Shown piece by piece: positions 48,304 through 60,976 of a stretch of DNA of 64,000 bases (its first letter is position 1; each line of letters starts with the position of its first letter). Made by a program: the position numbers and the translations under genes. This DNA is from Capillidium heterosporum (taxonomy: Eukaryota > Entomophthoromycota > Entomophthoromycetes > Entomophthorales > Capillidiaceae): contig WBMQ01000008.1 of assembly GCA_016630905.1 (NCBI GenBank), forward strand, positions 1,302,001-1,366,000, in the 5' to 3' direction. Below the pieces are notes generated by a model. That model ran no database searches. It was not told the origin of the DNA and worked only from the letters and a program-made list of their open reading frames with translations.

Positions 48304-49282
48304 TCAAATGCCATACTTCTTCCTTGCTGAAGAACGTACCAACTCGGGGAACAACCAGTTGATAACCGGTAAATAGACCATAGGTTTAGGTAGGCAAGCG
48401 AAATCGACCGAGTTATCGGAGCATTCTATTACAAACTTGACGACATCTTGCACCTTTAATTTGTTCTTCTCACTACCATGAACTGGTCCTTCATTACCTT
48501 CTTTCTTCAAGTCGATGGCACTGGATCTCAAATTTGTATCCACGGTACCTAAACAGATCAAACTGACTTGAAGGTTATCTTTCAACTCAACCCGCAAACT
48601 TTCAAAGAAGCCATGCAAAGCAAACTTAGTACTGGCGTACAAACTTCGGGTTGGTGTACCTACTAGGCCAGCTAACGAAGAAATAACTACTAGGTTGGGG
48701 CACAAACTTTTAAGTTGAAGAGGCAGTAGGTACCCAGTCAACTTTATGAAGCTAAAGGTGTTGACTTGAAATAGTTGGTCGATAGCAGCTAAGTTTTTGT
48801 CATCAGTGTAAGTGATAAAATCTTGGAAGAGCTGGACGGAAAGCTGTCCTGAATTCAGGATTAGTGTATCAATGTAACCAATCTCGGTTTCAATAAATGA
48901 AGTTAGGTTTGGGAAATCGGAGGTCTGGGTGATATCTAATTTGTAGATGTGGACTTGTAAGTTGGGGTACGTGGCCTGTAAGTCGGACTTAATCTCCTGT
49001 AAAAGTTTCTCCCTTCGTGCTATGAGAACCAATGCTTTACTTCGTTTGGCGTAGCTATAGGCTTTATACATTTATAAAAACTATAAGTATAAAGATAAAA
49101 GTTTTGTGATTACCTAGCTCTTTCCCTATACCAGACGATGCTCCAACGATAACTACAACTTCCTTGTGCTCCTCAAACTTGGAATTTAACCTACGTCTTG
49201 ACTTTTGAAAATTGATGTAGTATCTAAATATACCGGTCGCCACTACAGGTAGAACTAAAAGCTGGACTATCCATTGCAGCAT
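48304..49282 (-). CDS. Short-chain dehydrogenase/reductase, ER membrane type (DHRS7/11beta-HSD-like)
   Basis: Two exons (49114-49282, 48304-49061; 52-nt intron) give 308 residues. An N-terminal hydrophobic anchor (LQWIVQLLVLPVVATGIF) precedes the Rossmann domain. Cofactor-binding VVVIVGASSGIGKEL, the LNSG loop (variant of NNAG), the catalytic serine in VISSLAG and YASTK (YxxxK) are all present, so it should be an active NAD(P)(H) oxidoreductase. The arginine-rich KRSKALVLIARRE segment after the first strands favours NADP(H). A C-terminal ARKKYGI could help ER retention. The closest groups by layout are DHRS7-like and 11beta-hydroxysteroid dehydrogenase-like enzymes; 3-ketosphinganine reductase (Tsc10) is an alternative. 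The substrate cannot be named. It is divergent from the TFIIIC gene with only 188 bp between starts. Confidence 0.88.
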
Positions 49283-49470
49283 CTTTCTTTACAGCTTTAG
49301 CTCACAAAGGTTGCTGACTCAAGTTGTCCAAAATCGCTGCTTTTCTTAATAATAAACGGTTGTACCAATCAAATCATAGTAATTGGAAACTTTGGATCAA
49401 GCTTATAAAGATGTGAAGTTTTATACTTTTAACTTGGAGAAGGCTACAACTCAAACTATTTATTAAATTT

Positions 49471-49940
49471 ATGGAAGATATAGATGGCTCTAGTGAGTAT
49501 TCTTATGAGGAGGAGGAAGTAAGTTATACTTTTTAGTGTTTCATTAATAGAGTAGGAAGAGTATATAGTTTTGGACTTCAAGCAGAACAAGATAAAGCTA
49601 CAGCAACAGCTACCTCAGTACAAACTTATAGTAATCTATTTGTACTTTTCCTCATATAACCATCAATTTTTTATAAAATTAGGGCCTAGATACACCGACC
49701 CCCTACATTCAACTAGGTAATCAAATTTATAGGGGCCAGTACGATCAAGTTCTTGGGACTGACCTATGCTTACCTATAGAATGTGGTTATAGGGACAAAG
49801 TGGAGTTAGATAAACAAATGATAACTAGTTTTAAGAGGATCGAGTTCTTGGATATTGATCTTAGGTTGAAGGAAGAGGGATTGAAAGAAGAAGGGGAACA
49901 GGAAGTGTTGGAGGAAGAGGAAGTAAATGGAACCTTATAG
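49471..49940 (+). CDS. TFIIIC subunit, tau55/GTF3C6-like (TFIIIC_sub6 domain)
   Basis: Three short exons (49471-49518, 49556-49630, 49683-49940; introns 37 and 52 nt) give 126 residues. An acidic start (MEDIDGSSEYSYEEEE) leads into EEYIVLDFKQNKIKLQQQ, then GLDTPTPYIQLGNQIYRGQY and DQVLGTDLCL, followed by an acidic tail. The order of strand, LGLDTxxPxLQLGxxxFxGxYxxxLGT block and acidic end matches the small tau55/GTF3C6 subunit of TFIIIC, the RNA polymerase III factor that binds A and B boxes of tRNA genes. The triple-barrel partner interface is built by this segment in the family. The gene is easy to miss because no exon exceeds 86 codons. Identification is by motif pattern. Confidence 0.83.
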
Positions 49941-50595
49941 ATAAAAGCTTTGATAGTTTAGTTTGGATAAGGTAATTTGAATAGTTTATTTTTTAATCTT
50001 TAAATAGTTTCTTTTACATTATTTGATTCTAGTTTTGAACTGGATGGAAACTCTAGCTTATTTGTCTTGACCATGAACTAGATGTATCTCGGCTTAGATC
50101 GTAGCTTAAATTTACCTCGATATCACCAACCTTTACTCTTTAAATGAGAATAAAAAGACATACCTTGCATAGAGAATTGGAGGAGATTAGCTTCACTACT
50201 AATAATACTCGAAATTCGTGTTCAATTTACATTTGGACGGTATAATTCTTAATAAGAGATTATATAAATGTTGTTTACAGATTACTAAAATGTCCAATCA
50301 AGTAGAAAAATAAAGTTCACTGTAAACCAAATACAAACCCAACAGTTGGTTGTTAAATTGCCTTTAGATTCCATCTAGTAAGTCTATCTAAAGATGCTCT
50401 ACCTTCGAAACCCCAAGTATAATATTATAATCAAATTAAATATCCAACTTTTATTTCCTACATCTAAAAATTTTCACCTACTCTCTATAAATAACTAGTC
50501 TATCCATCTCTCTAAAGCAAACCAAAGGCAACTCATCTAATTTCAGAAGTTTGACTGGTACGGCACTATCCATCAGCAACTAAATCAACTCCCTT
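49941..50595. other. Intergenic region between convergent genes
   Basis: About 650 bp, AT-rich. On the minus strand about 50480-50590, after an acceptor-like gatttag, a frame of about 34 codons (starting LLMDSAVPVKLLKLDELPLV) looks coding and could be an alternative last exon of the arrestin gene. Confidence 0.45.
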
Positions 50596-52094
50596 TTAAA
50601 ACTGTTGGGTAGTAGATATGGGGTGACAAACGGTTATAGGTAACTCCAATTTGATATTTGACCTAAAATATAGAATATAGAAACCATATTTAGCTATGTT
50701 AAAAATATATAAAGCTACCTAAATTTGGTTTCAATAATAACTTGCAAGGTGTAGTTGACGTTGATACGCTTGGCATTCAAGATACTCCTGCAGTTGGACT
50801 AATGAAAAGGTGTCACTAAAATACGCAATAAAAAACTAGCTACCGGTAAATCCAACTCCAAAGCTAAAAGGAATTCGTTGTTGATGCCTTTTAAGACACT
50901 CTTGTCGTTGAACTTGGAGTGGTTGACACAAGTTTTAACTCTATTGGTAATAGTTATGTTGTTGTGGTTGTCGAATAGGATAATGTTGCGATATAATTTC
51001 AACTTGATTGAGGTTATCTACATTGGATAAAAATAAATTTATCAGTATATTTTAGCCCTTTCTACAAATTTACCTTGATATTGAGGCAGTTGGTACCAAA
51101 TAAATTGACAGAAAGTTTGGTCCCAGCTAACCACAACTTCTTATTAAGCTGGACTAATAGCTTGATGGGTTCACTATCCTCGAAGTTGGTGATAGAGAAC
51201 TGGTTATTTTTGGTAAAGAGGTGTTCGCCTATGACTTGGGTTGATAACCCAGACTTCAAAGTGATGGGATCCAAGGATTCTAATATTAGGATTTCCCGAC
51301 AGTTGTATACCGTCTTGACTTCTTTTGCTTTCTTAGTACCATCTTCTTCAATGTAGCGGACTTTGGCTTCACTATGGTGGAATAAAGTTAATAGGGGAAT
51401 TGATGTTGAGAAAGGGTAATAGAGGTAAAATTTACCTAAAGAGGACGTAACGGATAGCTGCCCATCGATTGTGAAACGTACTAGGTAGATTTGTTGGTAA
51501 ACTAAGTTCGAAGGGGAAATTTATTATTGGGTTGACCAGCCTGTTGTTGTTGAAGTTTTTATCCAATATTTTCTTCAAGTTGTCGATCTTGCCTTTTGTT
51601 ATGAAGAACCCCTTGCTTATAGGGAGTACTTTACCAACCGTTTCTAAAAAATTCATTTAGATATTAAATTAATCTTTAAAAGCACCTTCTACACCCAAGA
51701 CCCGTACATTGACATCCAAAATCTCGACTTCGGAGCTCAAAGTTTCCAACTGCACTTCTCCAACAATTGATTTTCCTGATAAAAAAGTGGACTCTGATAA
51801 CTTGAAATAGAGCTGTAACCAACTATCTTTCTTCCAGTTGTTGAGTTGGATACCCAGCTTGGAGCTGGTACTCAAGTTAGTGTAGGAAACTTTACTATTC
51901 AAAGGACAGTTCTTTAGCTTTTGGTGGTAGGGCTCAATGCGGTCGACTGGTTCATAGCTCTCTTTGATGTCGTTAGTTGAGATGGGTGGTAGTGGTGAGT
52001 TCAGAAGTTTGTAGTTGTAGGAATTGTCGTCAACTAATAAATCTTTGGACTTTAACTTTTTGAGTTGCTTCTGGATATCTAGTTTAGTCAACAT
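50596..52094 (-). CDS. Alpha-arrestin family protein, 411 aa
   Basis: Six exons on the minus strand (51686-52094, 51436-51643, 51074-51371, 50844-51017, 50719-50798, 50596-50662; introns 42, 64, 56, 45 and 56 nt) with all phases in agreement. After a charged ~85-residue N-terminus, the first arrestin sheet reads LQLYFKLSESTFLSGKSIVG, VEILDVNVRVLGVEG, then FPFELSLPTNLPSTFHNRWA and IRYVLF. The second sheet contains VNYTLQVIIETKF and LELPITVCHP near the end. Fungal alpha-arrestins are adaptors that bring Rsp5-type ubiquitin ligases to plasma-membrane transporters; no clear PPxY motif is visible here, so the partner is uncertain. A donor GTTTGT after LELPIT could join a further exon (about 50480-50545). 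The first intron uses an unusual GTGCTT donor. Confidence 0.87.
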
Positions 52095-55000
52095 CAGTGA
52101 TATGCCCTACTCTATTATAAATTGGAGTTAAAATAATGCTTTTTCATTTTATCCGGTCATCTTATGTATATATAGTGGTTGATAACAATCTACATTAGTT
52201 TGGTAAATCATGACAAGTTCGATCACTTTTCATTTCGACCAATTTGAAGTTTATCCAATTTGGAACTTCCCAATCAACTTTTACTTGATTGAACTAAAAG
52301 GACTACTAGTTTCGATTATAACTTTTGATGGAAGCTTTACCTTATAGGGTTAGCTACACTACATAGTCAAATGGGTATAGTTGTCTATTTAGTCGATGGG
52401 AAATTCATATGTCGACGAATGAGTAGCTCAAAGAGTATTGTATCACGTTTTATATCCTTTTGTATACGATGTATTGCAGCTGGAAATGAACTGATTTGGA
52501 TCCTCTCTATATATTATATTTACAATCGAATGGTACATTCTACTTGTAGATTCTAGCATCTTTTTTTAATTAGTATTGGTTAGATTTTGTATGATTAGTT
52601 GGAGTAAATTCAATGCTGTAGTCGTTATAAAAGCTGATTTCATCAATATTGGTGAGGTACTGTTGGCATTGCTTTGAAATACTTGTGGGCATTATTCCCA
52701 ATAAATTAATCGAAACTTTTATCAAAAACTATTTGACGAAGATTGGTTGACGTATCCTTCAAGAAATAACTGAAGGAAGCAAAAGTTCAAGTCTACTAAC
52801 CTGATACTGTAGTTTACACATCTAATATGCAACACTGTAAACCTATCAACTGTAGGAAGATAAAAATTAGGACACTGGAAAATAACCAAATGATTAGAAG
52901 ACCCATATTTTTAGAGTCCATAACAATACATTAACTATATCAACAAAGCACTGGTCACCTTTTACTTATATCTAAACGATCAGCTTTTACATGTAGATAA
53001 ATAGTTTTGGAACTGCAAGGTAACTTTTCCATTTCAAACTATACATTTTAAGGACTGTATGAATGTAAAGTAGTAAATTATTTCTTGCTCGGTCTTCACT
53101 TGCATAGCCCACCTAGCTTTGAAGAATTTAGTTAGCTGGAATAACAACACCCGCATTTTCTACAAGATGACTTACGATTAGCCTGTCGATAGCTGGTATG
53201 GAATAAATCTTTTTGATTGGATCCAAAAGTATTCGATCATAGTACCGCACAGTACAAATATAAAGCTTCCTACTAAATTTGTGGCGGTAACTTTATGGAT
53301 GATTGCTGTCCTTCCCTCGGAGTTCTCTAAAACTATAATGATTTGTAATATATAGTGATTGTTGGTTGTATCATTGTACTGATGGATCTATCCAACTACT
53401 TATTTGACACTTTGAAAACTTTATATTGGCTTCAAAATTTATATTCTACTAAGCTTATGAATAAATAGTATAGTATATAAAATTGATAGAGGGAACCGTT
53501 TTCATAGCCCTGAAAATTTTAGAGTACTAACGTTTCTAGACTTTGTAGGTTCGGTGGTAAAGAACTTTCGCTAATTAGGGTAAATAGGGTAGCGCCTAAA
53601 GAGCCCTAAGAAAGATTTGGGTTTGCCGGGATGCTCCCGATAGTATTTTATTCTTACTTTTACATCCGTTCTACCTTCACACTCATCCTATATGGATTTG
53701 TAATTGATTTAGGTTCTATCTTGCAGGAATATTTCGAAATCGGTCCTTTACTTTGAAGCATTTTACAATTTTACCATGAGTAACGTATGAGGTTGCTATT
53801 TGATGGCGGTGGAGATAAAATGAGCTATAGATTTAAGACAAATCTCCATCGGGATTTTTTTTGTAGTTTTCTACGGGCCTATATCTCTATTTATTGAGCT
53901 ATCAGCTACGTGTAAATAGGAGAGTATAAGGTAAACCTATCCCATCTCCTAGGACAGGTATTCACCAATGAGTTTGAACATTGGTAAAACTCGTCATAAA
54001 GCCTTCTAGCTACAGATGAAATCCAATAGGCCTTAACACCTTGAACATGAATACTATTTTGCTTTTGGTTCGAAATTGGTTCCCTCTATATGATTAAAAA
54101 GATATTCCGAAGCAGTTTTTCTATCGGAGGGTAAATACACTTGGATTTGACGTGGCTCCATAAAGTTTTGGCGACGTCTGCGTAGTTTAGTTAGGACGGC
54201 AATATTGAGCTAATAATAACTTGTACAATATTTTCTACATTTGGTTTGAAATCTACAATACCAATCTGAAACCATTCAGAATTTTACTTATAGTGATATA
54301 ATTGCCTACCATTCCTAGAATGATAGGCCATTTCTTTAAGCCTACAATCATGAATTATTTATGCTTGGCAAAGAATCTGGTATCGTAGATTCCAACAAGT
54401 ACCGAGGTATTTCCAACTTTACCAATTGGACGGAACTTATAAAGCTTTTGAGATTTGACGTCTACCAGCTGGCTGCTATTATAGAACTCCATACCAGTAC
54501 CAGAAAGGCTAGATGTAATCGAAACCTGTGATTGGTAGGCTGAATTTCTTTTAAAGACCAAGGGTTAGCCTTTCACTACCTTTATAATGCTATAGAACGG
54601 TGACAAGATATCCGACTCCCTTTTCAAGGGTCTTAACTTACTAATCGCAGCTCAAGGGGAATAGATGTATCCTTCCCATAGCTTATCACTAACGTTATCT
54701 AAAGAAAAAGACAAAAGGCAGGTAGCTTTGAACTAGATTTTGAATTGAGGTAAATCTCCTTGAGAATAGCCTATAAATAAAGATATACTTTGCAAAACTT
54801 TTGATGTATACCTACGGTAGTTTACTTTGAATATAGGCTTCGTAGAATTGCTTCGTATATTATAATTAACCTATGTAAAAATCACAAGAATTGTAGTGAT
54901 TTTGCCTAAACACAAAAGTCAAACTTCAAATATTGGAAATAGAAGGCAGGTAAAGTTTTCAACAGCTTGATCCTTGGAACTTTTCAACAACTTTCCAACC

Positions 55001-55673
55001 AAATCGTTTGGCCATGCCTCCTCCCAGCTTTCGAATCAAGCTACAGGGCGTCAGCACCTGATTGCAAACTAAAGTATAAGCCCATCATGTGATTTTGATT
55101 GTAGGGCTAATAGCAAATTAGGTAAATAGATTAATGGCTCGGTACAGAAAACTGGCTAAATGGTAAAAGGTGTCGCAAAATTAAGGGATGGTTTCAGGTC
55201 CTACTTTATTATTCTAATAAGGCGAAATGTCTAAAACTAATTGATTCTTTTAGAACAACAAAGAGGCAACAAGGTTAGTCAGGTTTTGTAGAGAATGTGA
55301 ATTACTCGACTTGGTAAAAGAGTTTAAATTTGTAGTTCCTCTTCTATACAAACTCATATATTTGACTGGAAATTTATATCCATTGCAATGTATTGAAGGG
55401 CTGTATTATATAAAGTGGTAGTAAAAGGCTTATACATAAATATACAAAGATCAAAAACAGAGGATATAGGAAAAGGAACTTTTAATTGGAATGTCTACAA
55501 TTACATATAACACAGCCAGACATGTGCTAGGAAAAGTTTATATTAGTTAGATACATAGTATGTAGGCATTGGTAGAAGTCAAGATCTCGGCATATGGGAC
55601 GAGGTGGAGCTTCTGATAAATACTAAGTTATGGACCAGAGCCAAACCTTTGAGGTTGACTTTAAATAATTAGG
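52095..55673. other. 3.6 kb gene-poor stretch
   Basis: No exon chain or RNA gene recognised on either strand. A 68-codon minus-strand frame at 54355-54561 lacks an ATG at its start and matches nothing known. Hidden multi-exon genes cannot be excluded. Confidence 0.45.
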
Positions 55674-56315
55674 TTATTGGGAGATGGGATCGGCTAGCTT
55701 GGGCATGTCGATCTTGAAGGTTTCGATCTTGACCCACTGGATCATGGAGGATCGATTCTCCATACCACCGTCCATAGAGGGGAAGCCGTAGTTGGTCAAG
55801 GCCGGTGGTGGGTGTAATGGTGGGGGTGGGATCGAACAGCGATGGGCATTTCGTGACAGGTCTGATTCTAACTCCTTCTCGTCGACTTCATTACTGGTTC
55901 GTATGCTGGGCTCCCTATAGTTGGTGTGATCCTCCATACCATTCAGTTGATCTAATGTCTTACGGTAAGCGTACAGCGTCTTGATTACGATTAAGCTACC
56001 GACGACGAAAGCTATGGCAGGAATAAAGACTAGATACCAGATATTGAAAACTAGCATCAAAGGTACGGTGATGGCAACGATCGCTAAAATGGCTAGTAGC
56101 ATGGCAAAAACCTTGATCAACATACGTTTACGTAAGTAGGGGCGGTACTTGTCCAATCCACCTGGGAAGCTCAACAGGTCCCTGTGAAGCTGGTGCTGCA
56201 TACGTCGACTCGATTCAGAAACCAATTTCTCGTTGCTATGGAAGGACTGGGGGTAGATGTAAGTTGAACTACTACCGCTCTGCGTCGAAGATAGCGAACT
56301 GCGGTTCAACGTCAT
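55674..56315 (-). CDS. Membrane protein with two transmembrane helices, 213 aa
   Basis: Single exon from ATG 56315. The N-terminal 65 residues are Ser/Tyr-rich and hydrophilic and end in a basic RPYLRKRML patch. Two adjacent hydrophobic helices follow at about residues 66-88 (VFAMLLAILAIVAITVPLML) and 92-113 (IWYLVFIPAIAFVVGSLIVI), so both ends should face the same side. The C-terminal 95 residues are polar, with a proline run (IPPPPLHPPPAL) that could bind SH3 or WW domains, and a last block IQWVKIETFKIDMPKL. No signal peptide. The hairpin-like pair with long tails resembles fungal DUF-type membrane proteins of unknown role; I do not recognise the family. Confidence 0.7.
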   Translation of the reverse strand: MTLNRSSLSSTQSGSSSTYIYPQSFHSNEKLVSESSRRMQHQLHRDLLSFPGGLDKYRPYLRKRMLIKVFAMLLAILAIVAITVPLMLVFNIWYLVFIPAIAFVVGSLIVIKTLYAYRKTLDQLNGMEDHTNYREPSIRTSNEVDEKELESDLSRNAHRCSIPPPPLHPPPALTNYGFPSMDGGMENRSSMIQWVKIETFKIDMPKLADPISQ

Positions 56316-59004
56316 GTCGGTGTAGGATACTAATTAAGAGGTGATATGTAACTTTGGCGACGTAGCAATCTTAAATCTTGACCTATGCAGATAGTCTACC
56401 TTTGTCAAAAACCTAAGAAAGAAGAAAAACTTTACAAAACTTGAGAGGGATCGCAGTCCTTTTTATAGTTGTGCTCAAAACCTGTGGCGAATGGCTGCAA
56501 GTAATAAGTTGCCATCCTACCTGAATTTAACCAAACTTTTGCTCAACTTGCTTTTTATCAAGCGTATTTAGTAGAATATTGGTCTAGGAGCCAAAGTACA
56601 CTTTATACCGTTTGCTTTGATATTCGTTAAAAGTGAAGGTATAGTTTACACTCTAAATTAAGGAGTTGATGGCCCACCTTTTACAAAGCACTCTACTTTT
56701 CCAATAAGTATTACTCCTATCGTCCTAACACCAAGCTCCAGGTAAAAAGCCAACTATTCCTATTGGTCCCTATGTAAATCGGTTTATAGCCGCAATTTCA
56801 ATTGAACCTTTCAATTCTTTCACGGGAAAGACTCATACCGAACTGGTAAAAAAGAAAGGTTTCCTCAATATCAACTTGCAAAGTGTTTGGAATTGTGATA
56901 GGTGGTGATACCCTATACCTTTTATATTAAGGTTGGTCGGAGAAGGAGACATGGGGAAGCTTTTAGATTAAAACTTGAGTGAGGGAGCACCCCAAGCTTT
57001 TGGAAATCAAAGCTTAGTTGATTAACTTATCGTAAACCCAGTTGATTGATAAAAAGGTACCCGGCCAAGGACCTTAGATGCTGGCGATCCGAAAGTTCAC
57101 ATTGGCAATTGGCAGCGCATAGCTAATGAATCTAGCTATAATTCCATTGACATTATGATATCAATTGTCGCTTTTGTCGCTTCCGACATAAATATGTTTA
57201 TTTGACGCAGATGTAGAGACTTCTAGCATCCCTTGGAGATTAAATTTATTTTTAGATATACCTTTGTAAAAATGTCCCGTCATTGCTTTTATCAATGCTT
57301 GCTAAATATATACTATATATTTTATCTATACTACCCATGATATAATTTTTGATATAAAGTCCTTGTAGCAATTAAGAGGGCTATTGGCAAGCTTTCGTAA
57401 TTTTTTACAGGTTAGGTAGTCTATTACTTTTTACATACCATACTTAGTATATATGGCCTTCAGCTAGCTTAGCGATGCTTTCCAAGTAGGTACCTATTCA
57501 TTATCTCTATAATATTTCGTTCAAACTCCTATCACCTTGCTAAAACTTTAATGTATAGTGGTAGGCGGTAGGCACTAACTATAAGCGTAAACAGGGTGGA
57601 TCTCGAAATCTTCCGGTAGAAATGCCCATAATCGGAAACTTTTATACCTATTCGGGTACCTATCTAAAAGCTATTTTGTACAGTCAACTCAACCAATCTG
57701 AAAGACAAATAAATGACATATATACGAATGTATAACAGGTGTTTATTGTACAGGTTATTAGAGTCCTACTATTTTGAGTAAGTAGCTAAAATGACGGAGT
57801 TCAACCCCAACATCTACTTTCAACTAACTTCTATAGTTTAAAGGAAGTAGCCAAACTATCACTTTTCTAAAGGCTTTGAAAAGTAACATATTTCTTACCA
57901 ATGCTAAGATGCAAAGGTAGTAAACCATACAAATGAGTTTATATTTAAGGCACTTGGTAGTTTGTCCCAAAAGTAAGGATCTTCGTCACCCTTTTATCAG
58001 CTAAAATTAGGGGATTAAATTTGCTAAACAGCTTCTTTGTTTTAACATAATTTGAAAAGGAGCAGTTATTCCGTCATTCTGATATTCCCATATATTTCAC
58101 TTGGGATATTGCCTCCTTCCTTTATCCCTTTGGATCGGCAACTTTGAACTATATTTCCTTCCATCATATCATTCAACTTCAAATTGGAAAACTGATCGTA
58201 AGGTATCTTAACATGGAAGTGGGTGTTGTTATTCCAGTCAGCAAAATTCGTGGAAATGAAATTAAGTATGCAAGTAAAGTCCGAAAAAGTAAAAGCATAT
58301 ATGGTATTTATGAGCTGAAAAGGGAATTCTACTTCCTTGTGTTCTTCAAACTGGATAGTTTGGGATAGAATAACTGTTTTACGATTTCAATCTATCTACC
58401 TACATGTGAAAGTTGGTCAGTTAGATGTAGGTAAAAGGGTAACTGATGCCCTGTCAGGGTGGTTGACGTATTGGTATATAGTTTGGAACAAGAGCATATA
58501 GTTTATTCGTCAGAATTTTTCCTGGTATCTTAGGTTTTACTTGAGTCCGTTTTGAAGAATGCGTTCAAAATTCCAGATTAATTGCACTGTAAAGTAGTCG
58601 AAATGTCAGATTATAGAGCAGTTTATTTAGAATCTATATGGCCTATATAATTGAGACGATTATGTAAGAGAAACTTTACTATACTGGTATATACAATAAA
58701 GAGCAAATAATTGAATTATTTTATTTCAAATGCATTAGTAATTACTTTTCTAAAATATACAATTTGTTCGATATATTACATAATTAACAATGAAGTTTGT
58801 GTAAAAGCTATTTTGTAACATTCTCTTATATTTAGTCTACTTTATGAACTTTTTTCACATTCCATTGTACACATTCCAAAAGTGGCCAGTTATTTGATAC
58901 AGGCTCTTTGTATGACGGTATCCCATATCCACAATCAGAGTTGAGTTCATCATAGTAATAGACTTCTCTTATCTCAGCTTTAAGTTCAAACTCGGCCTTT
59001 TAAT
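56316..59004. other. 2.7 kb gene-poor stretch
   Basis: AT-rich; contains the promoter of the gene at 55674 (-). Short frames such as 58144-58368 (+) show no recognisable motif. No RNA gene or repeat family identified. Confidence 0.45.
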
Positions 59005-60976
59005 CAGTTATGCTAGTGAAAAATCTACTTGCTTCAGCTTGGCACCTATTATCCAAACCAACAAACTTGAGATTATTAATGTTGGTGCTGAACTATATCG
59101 CCAACTTCTTCTCGATGCACAATTCAACCTTTTTAAAGCCACGCAGCTTCTTGGTTTCGGGGATTATCGGTCTAAATTCGTTGGTGATGGACATGAGAGC
59201 AGCTTTCTTACTTTTAAATTTGCTAGTGTTTGTGATGTTGATGCTTACTACAATATATTTTCATAGGTACATTAAACTTTAAGGCAGGCGAGATCCCGTT
59301 ATCTTTTTTGAAACGGCGGTAGTAGTTGATAGCGTTGTCATTTTTATATTTGTAATATTTTAGGAGTAACTTACAGAAGAAATTGACGCTGCTGCAAGTG
59401 ATTTAAGTAATAGTTTTATTTGAAAAGGAACCTGTCAGTAAGTTGTACAATAAGATGGCACTACCTCCGATGTTCTGATTAACAACTCGATGCCTACCCT
59501 GGCTGAAAGCTACTATGAGCGATTTGCTAAATTAGGTAAGTAGAGTGTGGGTCAAGCCGGGTCGACTTTTAAGTAACTCCATGTTGTTAATTTTACTGAT
59601 GGCTTCGGCATAACTGTGCTCATATAAGCAGACTACAATGGCATCGTTAGTTTGAGAAGCTTCAATGAGGGAATCAACTGAGGGCTCGTTGACTAGTGGC
59701 TTACATTATATATCTACAAAAAGTAAATAAATAGCCTTATTATCATCATACTATTTTAAATCCTTTACGATAATAGTGCGTTACCTTGAAACTAGATGTT
59801 CAGGAGTAAATTCATTCACTGGCCTGGTAGGCTAAACTGTCAGCGATGGAATTGATAACAAATGTTTTGATATCTTTGCTTAAAGATAAAACACTATTCT
59901 TGTAGAGTAGGACGATAAATTCATGAGCTGCATTCAAGGATATTTGCTTGTTTGAATCATAACCGATATATTAGACCAAAGGAAAGCCGACGTTAATGTG
60001 ACTAGTGCTATCCAGTAGACCTAACTTATTTTTCAAGATTAGTACCCTATGTACGTTATTTTTGATGAGGCCAATGCTGATTTTACCATCACCAATCAAT
60101 TTATCAAAGTAAGCAATAAAATCAATATTGTTAGAAGTCATCGACATATTCAAGGAGCCCAATTTCATAATCTTTTATATGATATACTCTTCAAATTTAG
60201 CGATATGTATGTGCTAATACGTTTTACTGATATGCATCCAGTTGGTGACCAATATACTTTTGAAGTTCATCTTATCACGTAAAAGATCGACCAGGTACTG
60301 TTTGGAATTGGCCATGATATCGCTGTCAATATCCATGTAAGATTCCATGATAGTGGTGATACTAGCTTTGATGGCAGCTTGAAGAGGGGTCGAAAGTACT
60401 CGTTGATGATGCGCTTACTCATTCAAGTTCCTTTGGAGTTTTTATTTGTATAGATAATTGAGTATTTGATAAAGAGCTTCATGTAAGCCACCATCTTATC
60501 ACTACAAGCTAAATTCTCATCAAACGTCTTATAGATACCGGGTTATTGTTTGTTGATGACAGCGTTTAATATGAAGAGGAGGATCCAGTAGATGCCAAAA
60601 GCATGAACGTCCTTGGTGATAATAACTATCTTTTTAATCATATTTTAGCTGAATATAGCTGCCATATCGAGTTTATGAGAAAATATGGTGATACAGTAGA
60701 TGTAATTGACACCTTGAACCAAATCCGACCTGTATATCATGAGGTTTTCATTCGAGTACTCTGATAGAAATATTGAATATGGTTGATTATATATATTCAC
60801 TTTTGAGATGTACCGGGAAGTGCTTCAACATTGTCACAAGACTTTGAGGAAGGAGCCTACTTCACTTTTGTTGAAGAAATATTCCAACAGGTTGACATCC
60901 AGCTCTTGAGTGATCCTGTGCTTAGGAAACCGATGTTGATCTGAATAAATTGATCTAATTTCTCGGAAAAGCTCAT
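59005..60976 (-). pseudogene. Decayed glycoside hydrolase family 3 gene (beta-glucosidase type)
   Basis: Reading the minus strand, GH3 landmarks appear in the right order across about 2 kb but in changing frames with many stops. N-terminal domain: MSFSEKLDQFIQINIG, LLEYFFNKSEVGSFLKVL. Middle: LQAAIKASITTIMESYMDID, YLVDLLRDKMNFKSILVTNW, where the nucleophile Asp of the usual SDW/TDW is Asn; then MSMTSNNIDF and ISIGLIKNNVHRVLILKNKL. C-terminal domain: SLIEASQTNDAIVVCLYEHS, LIVAFSQGRHRVV, SAILLYNLLTG. Fn3-like end: LRGFKKVELCIEKKL and LKFVGLDNR near 59050. Intact relatives hydrolyse beta-glucosides and are usually secreted. Stops within blocks, frame changes and the lost nucleophile show a non-functional remnant. 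Confidence 0.8.

Noticed and set aside
54355-54561. 68-codon minus-strand frame in the gene-poor region
   Set aside because: No ATG at its start, no recognisable motif, no extension through plausible splice sites.
59010-59282. Plus-strand frame of 90 codons with several hydrophobic stretches
   Set aside because: Antisense to the GH3 pseudogene, whose conserved blocks on the minus strand explain the composition.
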